Shown one piece after another: positions 11,538 through 22,662 of a stretch of 64,000 nt of DNA; position 1 is the stretch's first letter, and every line of letters begins with the position of its first letter. The DNA is taken from NCBI GenBank assembly GCA_047967505.1, contig CM106538.1. One strand, 5' to 3'. The translations under genes were made by a program, and so were the position numbers. The notes beneath the pieces are model-generated. The model had not been told where the DNA came from, searched no databases, and worked only from the letters and a program-made list of their open reading frames with translations. The DNA is from Dipteris shenzhenensis. Taxonomy: Eukaryota; Polypodiophyta; Polypodiopsida; Gleicheniales.

Positions 11538-14500
11538 TCATGCACATTCGTCAAAAAACGCAGTCCTAGCTGTGTTATTCAAACTAGTACTTATCGGATG
11601 GGGGCTCCAGTTTGCACGCAAGTTTGTTTCAACTAGGTTGAGGTGTGTGCAAAGTATTGTCACCATCGGATATGATTTGCATGGTCGATCACGCATTATA
11701 CACCGTTTTTTCCCTAGTGGTATGCACATCCGCAAAAAAACACGCCCTTAGGTATGTTATCTGACCAAGTACTTATCGGATGGGTGTACCTCTTTGACAA
11801 CATTTTAATACCACCTAAGTTGAGGTATAGGAAAAGTATTATACCCATCGGATATGCTTTGCATGGTCGATCGAGCATTAAATACCATTTTTGCCTTAGT
11901 GCCATGCACATCCGTAAAAAAACACGCTGCTAGGTGTGTTATCCGATCAAGAACTTATGCGATGGGAATGCCACTTTGCATGTGAGTAAATTACACCTAG
12001 TTGAAGATGTGTGCAAAGTATCGTGCCCATCCGATATGCTTTGCATGGTTGATCGAGCATTAAATAACATTTTTGCCTTAGTGCCATGCACATCCGTAAA
12101 AAAACACGCTGCTAGGTGTGTTATCTGATCAAGCACTTATGCGATGGGCGTGCCACTTTGCATGTAAGTCAATTACACCTAGTTGAAGGTGTGTGCAAAG
12201 TATTGTGTTCATCGGATATGCTTTGTATTGTCGATCAAGCATAACACACCGTTTCTGCCTTAGTGTCATGCACAACCATATAAAAACACGGCCATAGGTG
12301 TGATATTCAAATAAGTACTTATCAGATGGGGGATCCACTTTGCACGCAAGTTCGTTTCAACTACGTTGAGGTGCATGCAACGTATTGTCACCATCGGATA
12401 TGATTTGCATGGTCGATCACGCATTATACACCATTTTTTTCCTAATGATATGCACATCCGCAAAAAAACACGCCATTAGGTGTGTTATTTGACCAAGTAC
12501 TTATCGGATGGGTGTGCCTCATTGAGAAAATTTCAATACCACCTAGGTTGAGGCGTACAAAAAGTTTTGTGCCCATCGGATATCATTTGCATGGTCGATC
12601 GAGCATTAAATACTTTTTTTACTCTAGTGTCATGCACATCCGTCAAAAAACACGCTGCTAGGTATGTTATCCGATCAAGCACTTATGGGATGGGCGTGCC
12701 ACTTTGCATGTAAGTCTATTCCACAAGTTTGAAGGTGTGTGCAAAGTATCGTGCCCATCGGATATGCTTTGCATGGTCGATCGAGCATTAAATACCATTT
12801 TTGCCTTAGTGCCATGCACATCCGTAAAAAAACACGCTGCTAGGTGTGTTATCTGATCAAGCACTTATGCGATGGGCGTGCCACTTTGCATGTAAGTCAA
12901 TTACACCTAGTTGAAGGTGTGTGCAAAGTATTGTGTTCATCGGATATGCTTTGCATTGTCGATCAAGCATAACACACCGTTTTTGCCTTAGTGTCATGCA
13001 CAACCATATAAAAACACGGCCATAGGTGTGTTATTCAAATAAGTACTTATCAGATGGGGGCTCCACTTTGCAGGCAAGTCCTTTTTAACTACATTGAGGT
13101 GCGTGCAAAGTATTGTCAGCATCGGATATGATTTGCATGGTCGATCACGCATTATACACCATTTTTTTCCTAATGATATGCACATCCGCAAAAAAACACG
13201 CCATTAGGTGTGTTATCTGACCAAGTACTTATCGAATGGGTGTGCCTCATTGAGAACATTTCAATACCACCTAGGTTAAGGTGTACGAAAAGTTTTGTGC
13301 CCATCGGATATGCTTTGCATGGTCGATCGAGCATTAAATACTATTTTTGCTCTAGTGTCATGCACATCCATCAAAAAACACGCTGCTAGGTATGTAATCC
13401 AATCAAGCACTTATGGGATGCGCGTGCCGCTTTGCATATAAGTCTATTCCACCTAGTTGAAGGTGTGTGCAAAGTATCGTGCCCATCGGATATGCTTTGC
13501 ATGGTGGATCGAGCATTAAATACCATTTTTGCCTTAGTGCCATGCACATCCGTAAAAAAACACGCTGCTATGTGTGTTATCTGACCAATTACTTATCGGA
13601 TGGGTGTGCCTCATTGCGAAAATTTCAATACCACCTAGGTTGAGGTGTACGAAAAGTTTTGTGCCCATCGGATATGCTTTGCATGGTCGATCGAGCATTA
13701 AATACTATTTTTGCTCTAGTGTCATGCACATCCGTCAAAAAACACGCTGCTAGGTATGTTATCCGATCAAGAACTTATGGGATGGGCGTGCCACTTTGCA
13801 TGTAAGTCGATTCCACCTAGTTGAAGGTGTGTGCAAAGTATTGTGCCCATCGGATATGCTTTGCATTGTCGATCAAGCATAAAACACCGTTTTTGCCTTG
13901 GTGTCATGCACAACCATGAAAAAACACGGTCCTAGGTGTATTATTCAAACTAGTACTTATCGGATGGGGGCTCCAGTTTGCACACAAGTCCCTTTCCACT
14001 AGGTTGAGGTGTGTGCAAAGTATTGTCACCATCGGATATGATTTGCATGGTTGATCACGCATTATACACCGTTTTTTTCCTAGTGGTATGCACATCCGCA
14101 AAAAAACACGCCCTTAGGTATGTTATCTGACCAAGTACTTATCGGATGGGTGTGCCTCTTTGACAACATTTTAATACCACCTAGGTTGAGGTATGAGAAA
14201 AGTATTATGCCCATCTGATATGCTTTGCATGGTCGATCGAGCATTAAATACCATTTTTGCCTTAGTGCCATGCACATCCGTAAAAAAACACGCTGCTAGG
14301 TGTGTTATCCGATCAAGCACTTATGCGATGGGAATTTCACTTTGCATGTAAGTCAATTCCACCTAGTTTAAAGTGTGTGCAAAGTATTGTGCCCATCAGA
14401 TATCCTTTGCATGGTCAATCGAGTATTAAATACTATTTTTACTCTAGTGTCATGCACATCCGTCAAAAAACACGTTGCTAGGTATGTTATCCAATCAAGC

Positions 14501-14631
14501 ACTTATGGGATGGGCGTGCCACTTTGCATGTAAGTTGATTCTACCTAGTTGAAGGTGTGTGCAAAGTATTGTGCCCATCGGATATGCTTTGCATTGTCGA
14601 TCAAGCATAAAACACCGTTTTTATCTTAGTG
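11538..14631. repeat. Higher-order repeat copy 3 (3,094 bp)
   Basis: This is a third full period, without the 3-bp insertion. A partial fourth period follows from 14632. It keeps the expected variant order to about 15240 (the 15028 variant matches 8837 and 11934) and then becomes irregular. Confidence 0.85.
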
Positions 14632-16254
14632 TCATGCACATTCGTCAAAAAACGTAGTCCTAGCTGTGTTATTCAAACTAGTACTTATCGGATGGGGGCT
14701 CCAGTTTGCACGCAAGTCTGTTTCAACTAGGTTGAGGTGTGTGCAAAGTATTGTCACCATCGGATATGCTTTGCATGGTCGATCACGCATTATACACCGT
14801 TTTTTCCCTAGTGGTATGCACATCCGCAAAAAAACACGCCCTTAGGTATGTTATCTGACCAAGTACTTATCGGATGGGTGTACCTCTTTGACAACATTTT
14901 AATACCACCTAAGTTGAGGTATAGGAAAAGTATTATACCCATCGGATATGCTTTGCATGGTCGATCGAGCATTAAATACCATTTTTGCCTTAGTGCCATG
15001 CACATCCGTAAAAAAACACGCTGCTAGGTGTGTTATCCAATCAAGAACTTATGCGATGGGAATGCCACTTTGCATGTGAGTCAATTACACCTAGTTGAAG
15101 ATGTGTGCAAAGTATCGTGCCCATCCGATATGCTTTGCATGGTTGATCGAGCATTAAATACCATTTTTGCCTTAGTGCCATGCACATCCGTAAAAAAACA
15201 CACTGCTAGGTGTGTTATCTGATCAAGCACTTATGCGATGGGCGTGCCACTTTGCATGTAAGTCAATTCCACCTAGTTGAAGGTGTGTGCAAAGTATCGT
15301 GCCCATCGGATATGCTTTGCATTGTCGATCAAGCATAACACACTGTTTTTGCCTTAGTGTCATGCACAACCATATAAAAACACGGCCATAGGTGTATTAT
15401 TCAAATAAATATTTATCTCATGGGGGCTCCACTTTGCACGCAAGTCCGTTTTAACTATGTTGAGGTGCGTGCAAAGTATTGTCACCATCGGATATGATTT
15501 GCATGGTCGATCACGCATTATACATCATTTTTTCCCTAATGACATGCACATTCGCAAAAAAACACGCCATTAGGTGTGTTATCTGACCAAGTACTTATCG
15601 GATAGGTGTGCCTCATTGAGAACATTTCAATACCACCTAGGTTGAGGCGTACGAAAAGTTTTGTGCCCATCGGATATCCTTTGCATGGTCGATCGAGCAT
15701 TAAATACGATTTTTACTCTAGTGTCATGCACATCCGTCAAAAAACACGTTGCTAGGTATGTTATAGGATCAAGCACTTATGGGATGGGCATGCCACTTTG
15801 CATGTAAGTCGATTCTACCTAGTTGAAGGTGTGTGCAAAGTATTGTGCCCATCGGATATGCTTTGCATTGTCGATCAAGCATAAAACACCATTGTCGCCT
15901 TAGTGTCATGCACAATCGTCAAAAAACACGATCGTAGGTGTATTTTTCAAACAAGTACTTATCGGATGGGGATGCCACTTTGCACACAAGTCAATACTGC
16001 CTAGGTTGATGAATGTGTAAAGTATTGTGTCCATTGGATATGCTTTGCATAGTCTGTCTCACATGATACACCATTTTGTTGCTAGTGTTATGCACAATCG
16101 TCATAAAATACATAGGAGGTGTGTTATCCGAACAAGTACTTATGAGATCGGTGCACCACTTTGTATGCAAGTCAATAAGACCTAGGTTGAGGAGTGTACA
16201 AAGTTTTGTGCCCATTGGAGAAATGTAGATGCGATAATATTAGAAAATTCTCGG

Positions 16255-16280
16255 TATATGTATATGTGTGTGTGTGTGTG
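16255..16280. repeat. TA/TG microsatellite
   Basis: A short run of tatatg followed by about eight TG units lies just past the satellite edge. Sequence from here to about 16470 shows no gene. Confidence 0.8.
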
Positions 16281-16470
16281 GCAAACAATTTTGGCACAAA
16301 GTAAACACCTAGTGCACAAATTATGCACTTCATACCTTGAGTAAATAAGCTTGTTGATGAGGATAAATATGCCCTTGAATAAAAGCACAGTTGTTGTATG
16401 ACCACAATAGGATCGCTTTGACACCTGTGATTTTGCCCATATGTAAGTTTACAAATAGTATAAAAAATCA

Positions 16471-16680
16471 TGTAATAATATATTAATAGTTTGCAAATGT
16501 GTATAGCAAGTGAGTAATGGGAAGTGGAAGTGGGAATGAGGAGGGAGGAGTAGAATAGGATAGGGAAGTAATAAGGGTGTATGATAATAAGTATAAAAAA
16601 TAGTATAATAATATATTAATAGTTTTTAAATGGCAAGTGAGTAATGGGAAGTGGAAGTGAGAGTGGGGAGGGAAGAATGG
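16471..16680. repeat. Direct repeat of an AT then purine-rich segment
   Basis: The phrase taataatatattaatagttt followed by gcaagtgagtaatgggaagt occurs at about 16473-16530 and again at 16608-16660. From here the plus strand becomes strongly purine-rich. Confidence 0.7.
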
Positions 16681-16914
16681 AATGGGAGAGGGGAAGGTAA
16701 TAGGGGAGTAGGCTAATAAGGGAGTGAAATGAGTGAGGGGATGAAAAAGAGGAGGGTGAGATGGGGAAATATGGGATTTTGGGAAATGGGAGGAGTATGG
16801 GACATGGTGGAAATGTGGGATGGGAGTGGTGGCAATGGGGAGGAAGAAGAAATGGATGGATGGGAGGAGGGCTAATGGATGAGGGATGGGGGTTCAATAG
16901 GAGAGGGGGAGTAA

Positions 16915-17150
16915 TGGGAGCCAATGGGAGAGGAGATAAATGAAAAGCCAATAGGAGAGAGGGGAGGAATGGAAAGCCAATAGGAGAGGAGGAGGAAAAC
17001 CTAAATTTTCTTATATATAGTCTTCCTTCTTCATTCATTCTCCCCTCATTTCATTCACTTGAAGCAAGAAAGCAAGAAAGCAAGGACGATCAAGAGAGCA
17101 AGGAAGGAAGAGCAAGAAAGAGCAAACTTACAAACTTTTTCCAGGTACTT
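16915..17150 (+). promoter_or_regulatory. Candidate pol II promoter and 5' leader with splice donor
   Basis: Three CCAAT-type boxes (about 16920, 16949, 16977) precede a TATA-like stretch (tatatatag near 17013). A leader with ctcatttcattcacttgaag follows and ends in ttttccaggtacttgc near 17140, where cag|gtactt resembles a splice donor. A related leader recurs at 19375-19475. If real, the transcript could splice across the purine-rich region to the acceptor ttcttgtag at about 22658, just before the ATG at 22663. This is inference from motifs only. Confidence 0.3.
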
Positions 17151-17199
17151 GCAAACTTTTTTTTCTAGTTTCTTTTTTAAAATTTGAAGAGAGAGGAAC

Positions 17200-19110
17200 T
17201 AGAGAGAGAAAGGTTCAGGGGAGGGAGAAGGAAGGGAGGAGGAAGGGAGGGGAGGAAGAGGGTGGGAGGGGAGGGAGGAGGAAGGGAGGGGAGGAAGGGG
17301 CGAAGAGGGAGGTGGGTGGGAGGGAAGGGGGTGGGAGGGGAGGCTGGCGCGGCGGGTGGGAGGGAAGCGGGGAGCGGTTGAGGGGGGGAGGGGGGGGCGC
17401 GGCTGAGGGGGGGAGGGGAGGGGAGGGTGAAGAGGGGGGGGCTGGCGGCCGCGGCCGCCAGCCCAGGGAGGGGGAGGGGTTGCGAAGGGGGGGGAGGGTG
17501 AAGAGGGGGGGGGGGCTGGCGGGTAGCGAAGGGGGGGGGGAGGGTGGGGGCGCGGCTGAGGGGGGGAGGGGCGGGGGAGGGTGAAGAGGGGGGGGGCTGG
17601 CGGCCGCGGCCGCCAGCCCAGGGAGGGGGAGAGGTTGCGAAGGGGGGGAGGGGCGGGGAGCGGCTGAGGGGGGGAGGGGCGGGGGAGGGTGAAGAGGGGG
17701 GGGCTGGCGGGGAGGGGTTGCGAAGGGGGGGGAGGGTGGGGGCGCGGCTGAGGGGGGGAGGGGGGGGGAGGGTGAAGAAGGGTGAAGAGGAGGGGGCTGG
17801 CGGCCGCGTGGCTGAGGGGGGGAGGGGGGGAGGGTGAAGGGGGGGAGGGGGAGGGGTTGCGAAGGGGGGGGAGGGTGAAGAGGGGGGGGCGCTGGCGGGT
17901 AGCGAAGGGGGGGGGAGGGTGGGGGCGCGGCTGGGGGGGGAGGGGCGGGGAGCGGCTGAGGGGGGAGGGTGAAGAGGGGGGGGGCTAGCGGCCGCGGCCG
18001 CCAGCCCAGGGAGGGGTTGCGAAGGGGGGGGAGGGTGAAGAGGGGGGGGCTGGGTGAGAGGAGGGGGGGGGGCTGGCGGCCGCGGCCGCCAGCCCAGGGA
18101 GGGTGAAGAGGGGGGGGATGGGTGAGAGGAGGGGAGGGGTTGCGAGGGGGGGGGCTGGCGGCCGCCAGCCCAGGGAGGGGTTGCGAAGGGGGGGGAGGGT
18201 GAAGAGGGGGGGGCTGGGTGAGAGGGGGGGGGGCTGGCGGCCACGGCCGCCAGTCTAGGGAGGGTGAAGAGGGGGGGATGGGTGAGAGGAGGGCTGGCGG
18301 CTGGCCGCCAGCCCCAGGGAGGGGTTGCGAAGGGGGGGGAGGGTAAAGAGGGGGGGGGGCTGGGTGAGAGGAGGGGGGGGGGTTGGCGGCCGCGGCCGCC
18401 AGCCCAGGGAGGGTGAAGAGGGGGGGGGATGGGTGAGAGGAGGGGGGGGCTGGCGGCCACGGCCGCGGCCGCCAGCCCAGGGCAAGGGGGGGTGGGAAAG
18501 AGTGAAGGAGGGGGGGTTGAGAGAGGGGGAGCTAGCAGTCGCGGCCGCCAGCCCAGGGAGGGTGAAGAGGGGGGGGATGGGTGAGAGGAGGGGGGGCTGG
18601 CGGCCGCGGCCGCTAGCCCGAGGCAAGGGGGGGTGGGAAAGAGTGAAGGAGGGGGGGGTTGAGAGAGGGGGGGCTGGCGGCCGCGGCCGCCAGCCCGGGT
18701 GAAGGGGGGGTGTCACCAAGGAGGGAGGGACGAAGGGTTGAGAGGGGGCCAAAGGGAGAGTGGGGAAGAGGGTGGAAGGGTTGGGGGGGTCGCCAAGGGG
18801 GGTGGGGAAAAGGGGGGAAGGTTAAAAGGGAGTAGGGGGAAAAAGGGGTAGGGGAGGAAGAGGTTAGGCAACGGGAGAGGGGGAAGGGTAGCGGGAGGGG
18901 AGGGGGAGGGGGAGGGGGATTTTGGGGAAGGAGGGGGGGGAGGGGAAGGGAGGGGTCGAGGGAGGAGTTTTGGCGGCGGAGGGAGGGGAGGGAAGGAGGT
19001 TGGTTGGGTCGAGGGATGGATGGAGGGAGGGAGAGGAGAGGAAGGAGAGAGAGGAGAGAGAGAGAGAGAGAGGGAGAGGAGAGGAGGGAGCAGAAGGAGA
19101 GAGATGGGAG
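17200..19110. repeat. G-rich purine minisatellite with GC palindromes
   Basis: The plus strand is almost entirely G and A, with many runs of 6-10 G and the recurring phrase gggagggtgaagaggggg. About a dozen times this is interrupted by a GC palindrome built on ggctggcggccgc and its mirror half; the full form is a perfect 26-bp palindrome with a NotI-type GCGGCCGC at its centre. Examples begin near 17447, 17596, 17990, 18073, 18383, 18597 and 18673; shortened or mutated forms lie near 18154, 18234, 18290 and 18530. The long proline-rich ORFs on the minus strand only reflect the repeat. Beyond about 18870 the tract becomes simple GGGA and then GAGA. Confidence 0.9.
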
Positions 19111-19760
19111 AGGAGGATTTGACTTACTATCACGAGCAAGAACGAAAAATAAGATTTGACTTACGAGAAGAATGAAAAGGACTTACGAGAATCGAGAAGA
19201 ATGTTGAAGAAAGTATCAAGAAGAATGTTGAACATAAATTTGAATTCAAAAGGAACGTATGAGAAGAAAGTATAAGAAGAATGTTGAACACAAATTTGAA
19301 TTCAAATTTATAATGAATTCAAATTTCCCTCTCTTTTTTGAAAATTCAAATTTATGCGTAGGAGGAGTGGACTAGTTTTAACTCTCTCCTCATTTCATTG
19401 AAGCAACCAAGAGCGGAAGAGAAAGGATAAGCCGAGCCTTACTTTTTTCACTTTTTCCAGGTACTTGCATTCTTTTTTATTCGTCTTGTAATTCTATTTC
19501 TTTACTTACAATTCTTTTCAATTAGTTTCTTGTTAAGGTTTTTGAGTTCTATTTCTTAAAATTCGTATTGTAATTCTTTTTCTTTACTTATAATTCTTTT
19601 TCAATTAGTTTATTCTTAAAGTTTTTGAGGAGGGTGGTCTTTTAGAAGGCATTACAATTCTTTTTAAATTAGTTTCTTATTTGAGTTTTTGAGTTCTATT
19701 TTAATTAGTTTTTAATTTATATTTGAGTTTGTAAATTTGAGAAATGGGAGAATAGGGAGG
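19110..19760 (+). other. AT-richer spacer with second leader copy
   Basis: Small repeats such as agaagaatgttgaa and aatttgaattcaaat occur at 19180-19340. At 19375-19475 the motifs ctcctcatttcattgaagca and cactttttccaggtacttgc repeat those at 17045-17150. From 19485 to 19640 a loose repeat of about 90 bp (taattctttttctttact, ttcaattagtttctt) follows. No coding region is visible. Confidence 0.5.
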
Positions 19761-20151
19761 GAGAGAGAAGAGGGGCTCCTTAAATGAGAGAGGAGAGAGA
19801 GAGAGGGAGAGAGAGAGAGAGAGATTCACACAGAGAAGCGGGACTCGAGAAGCGGGTAAAGAGAGAGGAGAGAGGGGGAGAGAGATTAAGAGAGAGAAGC
19901 GGGTCTCTTGGGGGCCGTGGCTACTTGAGGGAGGAAGAGAGTAGGGAGAGAGAGGGAGAGAGAAAGAGAGAGAGGGAGAGAGAGAAAGAGAGAGAGGGAG
20001 AGAGAGAAAGAGAAAGAGAGAGAGGGAGAGAGAGAAAGAGAGAGAGGGAAAGAGAGAGAGGGAGAGAGAGAGAGAGATGTTTATCAGAATGAAACGTGGT
20101 GAGAGGAGAGAGGAAAAGAGAGAGAGAGAGAAGAGAAGAGGGAGACTTAGG

Positions 20152-20190
<39 letters not shown>

Positions 20191-20700
20191 AGAGAGAGAG
20201 AGAGAGAGAGAGGAATGAAACTTCTGTGCTAGACGGAGGGAGAGGGAGAGAGAGAATAAGTGGGATGAGGATAGAGAGAAAAATACTTAAGAGTTGTCAA
20301 AGAGAGAGAGAGAGAGATTAAGAGAGAGAATGAGGTGTCTTGACTATGGCTACAAAGAGATCCTTAAATGAGAGAGAAGAGTAGGGAGGGAAAGAAAGAG
20401 AGAGGAGAGAGGCGGAGAGAGATTAAGAGAGAGATTAAGAGAGAGAAGCGGGTAAAGAGAGAGGAGAGAGGGGGAGAGAGATTAAGAGAGAGAAGCGGGT
20501 CTCTTGGGGGCCGTGGCTACTTGAGGGAGGGAGAGAGTAGGGAGAGAGAGGGAGAGAGAAAGAGAGAGAGGGAGAGAGAGAAAGAGAGAGAGGGAAAGAG
20601 AGAGAGGGAGAGAGAGAGAGAGAGATGTTTATCAAAATGAAACGTGGCGAGAGGAGAGAGGAAAAGAGAGAGAGAGAGAGAGAAGAGAAGAGGGAGACTT

Positions 20701-20793
<93 letters not shown>

Positions 20794-21274
20794 TGAAAAT
20801 TCTGTGCTAGAGGGAGGGAGAGGGAGAGAGAGAATAAGTGGGATGAGGATAGAGAGAAAAATACTTAAGAGTTGTCAAAGAGAGAGAGAAAGAGATTAAG
20901 AGAGAGAATGAGGTGTCTTGGCTATGGCTACAAAGAGATTTAGGAGTCGAGAGAGAGAGAGAGAGAAAGTAAAGAGAGTTTTATATATTTACATCTTTTA
21001 TATTATATTTTTAAATGAGAGAGAAGAGTAGGGAGGGAAAGAAAGAGAGAGGAGAGAGGGGGAGAGAGATTAAGAGAGAGAAGCGGGTCTCTTGGGGACC
21101 GTGGCTGCTTGAGGGAGGGAGAGAGTAGGGAGAGAGAGGGAGAGAGAGAGAAAGAGAGAGAGGGAGAGAGAGAGAGGGAGAGAGAGAGAGAGAGAGATGT
21201 TTATCAGAATGAAACGTGGGGAGAGGAGAGAGGAAAAGAGAGAGAGAGAGAGAGAGAAGAGAAGAGGGAGACTT

Positions 21275-21312
<38 letters not shown>

Positions 21313-21485
21313 AGAGAGGGAGAGAGAGAGAGGAATGATACTTCTCTGCTAGAGGGAGGGAGAGGGAGAGAGAGAATAAGTGGGATGAGGATAGAGAGAA
21401 AAATACTTAAGAGTTATAGAGAGAGAGAGAGAGAGATTAAGAGAGAGAATGAGGTGTCTTGACTATGGCTACAAAGAGATTTATG

Positions 21486-21534
<49 letters not shown>

Positions 21535-21545
21535 TAAAGACAGTT
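19760..21545. repeat. GA microsatellites inside a three-copy tandem unit of about 550-575 bp
   Basis: Long GAGA arrays are set in unique words that recur in the same order. gatgtttatcagaatgaaac or its variant lies near 20076, 20624 and 21197. aataagtgggatgaggatag lies near 20254, 20832 and 21374. gaggtgtcttg followed by ctatggctacaaagaga lies near 20333, 20909 and 21451. The region is therefore a triplication of a larger unit with later GA slippage. Highly basic and acidic ORFs here are spurious. Confidence 0.88.
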
Positions 21546-22020
21546 TTATATATTTACATCTTTTATATTATACTTTTAAAAAATTATAAAAGAGTGAATT
21601 TATGGTTTGTTTTGAAGGTGAGATAATGTTTTTATATATATTCATCTTTTAAATTGAAAAATGTTAACTTTTCTTTAGATACTTGTTCTTCATTTATATC
21701 ACATGTAGGTTTAGCCTCTACATCACAACCCCTTCTTTTGCATATTTAAGCCTCTTAAACCCCAGCACATTAAAATGAACACAGAAAAAGAAATTATTTA
21801 TTGCTTTTCTTCGCTTCGACGGTTGGTTTAGCATAGTTTAGCATAGATTAGATTGCCTTAGAGGAGAGACAATTCTCCAAGTTGCCAATCAAAGCCATGC
21901 TCAAATTTTTCTAACTAGTTCCTAATCGTTGTCAGTCCCTTCGCTCACATGCGGTTTAACACTCATAACATGCTATTAAATAAGACCTTTTACCATTTAC
22001 CAAGAAGTTTATCAGTGGGC
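21546..22020. other. Non-repetitive AT-rich stretch, no gene seen
   Basis: AT-rich sequence without a supported ORF lies between the GA arrays and the short repeats upstream of the gene beginning at 22663. Confidence 0.4.
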
Positions 22021-22024
22021 AGAT

Positions 22025-22600
22025 TGCATGAGCAGATATCAGTGGACAGATTACATATATCAGTGGACAGATTACATATATCAGTGGACAGATTACATGT
22101 CATGGGACATATTGGAGCTTGATGATTATTGGTTATTTTTATTGCATTTGTATAAATATTTAAGCTCATTTATTGTCATAAAAATCCTTGTAAAGCCTTT
22201 TATGCTATTTTTTACATTTATTGTCATATGAAGCGCCTTGTAATAAACCCGACCATCCCGACCATTCACTAATTAACGAGTATTAGTGGGATGCATAAGT
22301 GGATATCATGTGGGCTGCATAAGTGGATATCAGTGGAACAGTTTTTAGTGGATAGATTGCACCAGTTGGGTATCAGTGCTCAGATATCAATGGATGGACA
22401 GATTACATGAATCTTCACGAAGATTGAAGCTTTATCACTAGACGACATTTTATATTACTTGTAAAGCTTTATTGGCTAATTCTTTTACATTTGTACAAAT
22501 ATTTAAGCCTTGTAAAGCCTTTTAGGCTATTTCCCACATTTATTGCCATATGAAGCCTTGTAAAGCCTTTTGGGCTATTTTCCACATTTATTGTATCAAG
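22025..22600. repeat. Short tandem and dispersed repeats before the large gene
   Basis: A 21-bp unit (atatcagtggacagattacat) occurs about three times at 22037-22100, with relaxed copies up to 22410. The phrase cttgtaaagccttttaggct with cacatttattg follows near 22190, 22505 and 22555. A related cttgtaaagcctcttggcta phrase occurs near 54190 upstream of the paralogous gene, on the opposite relative strand. Confidence 0.7.
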
Positions 22601-22662
22601 GGTTGTATATTGTACTTTACTTGTATGTATCTAAATTCTTCATTATCTTTTCTTGTAGGATT

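Larger units (their letters stand above)
4341..16215. repeat. Tandem satellite array, ~182-bp monomer, about 65 monomers
   Basis: Each monomer carries the same landmarks: a tgccatgcacatccgt-like phrase, an A-run followed by cacg, a cactttgcatgtaagt-like phrase, a cctagttgaaggtgtg-like phrase and catcggatatgctttgcat, then tcgatcgagcattaaat. Adjacent landmarks are 182 bp apart (for example 4799 and 4981). Neighbouring monomers differ clearly, but the same series of variants returns after 3,094 bp, which is 17 x 182. The outer monomers (4341-4790 and about 15350-16215) are more divergent, as at satellite edges. Many 60-77 codon ORFs occur here because one monomer frame is open; they are by-products. 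A centromeric or pericentromeric role is possible but cannot be read from the sequence. Confidence 0.93.

Noticed and set aside
4801-15222. About forty ORFs of 60-77 codons in regular spacing
   Set aside because: They recur with the satellite period and overlap on both strands. They arise because one frame of the monomer is open, and there is no sign of separate genes.
4341-16215. CRISPR-like regular spacing
   Set aside because: The whole ~182-bp unit is repeated with no unique spacers, and the context is a plant nuclear genome.
17177-18460. 427-codon proline-rich ORF on the minus strand
   Set aside because: It is the translation of the G-rich minisatellite; several frames are open on both strands.
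19784-20640. Arg/Glu-rich ORFs in the GA arrays
   Set aside because: These are pure simple-sequence translations (RERE repeats) without unique sequence.
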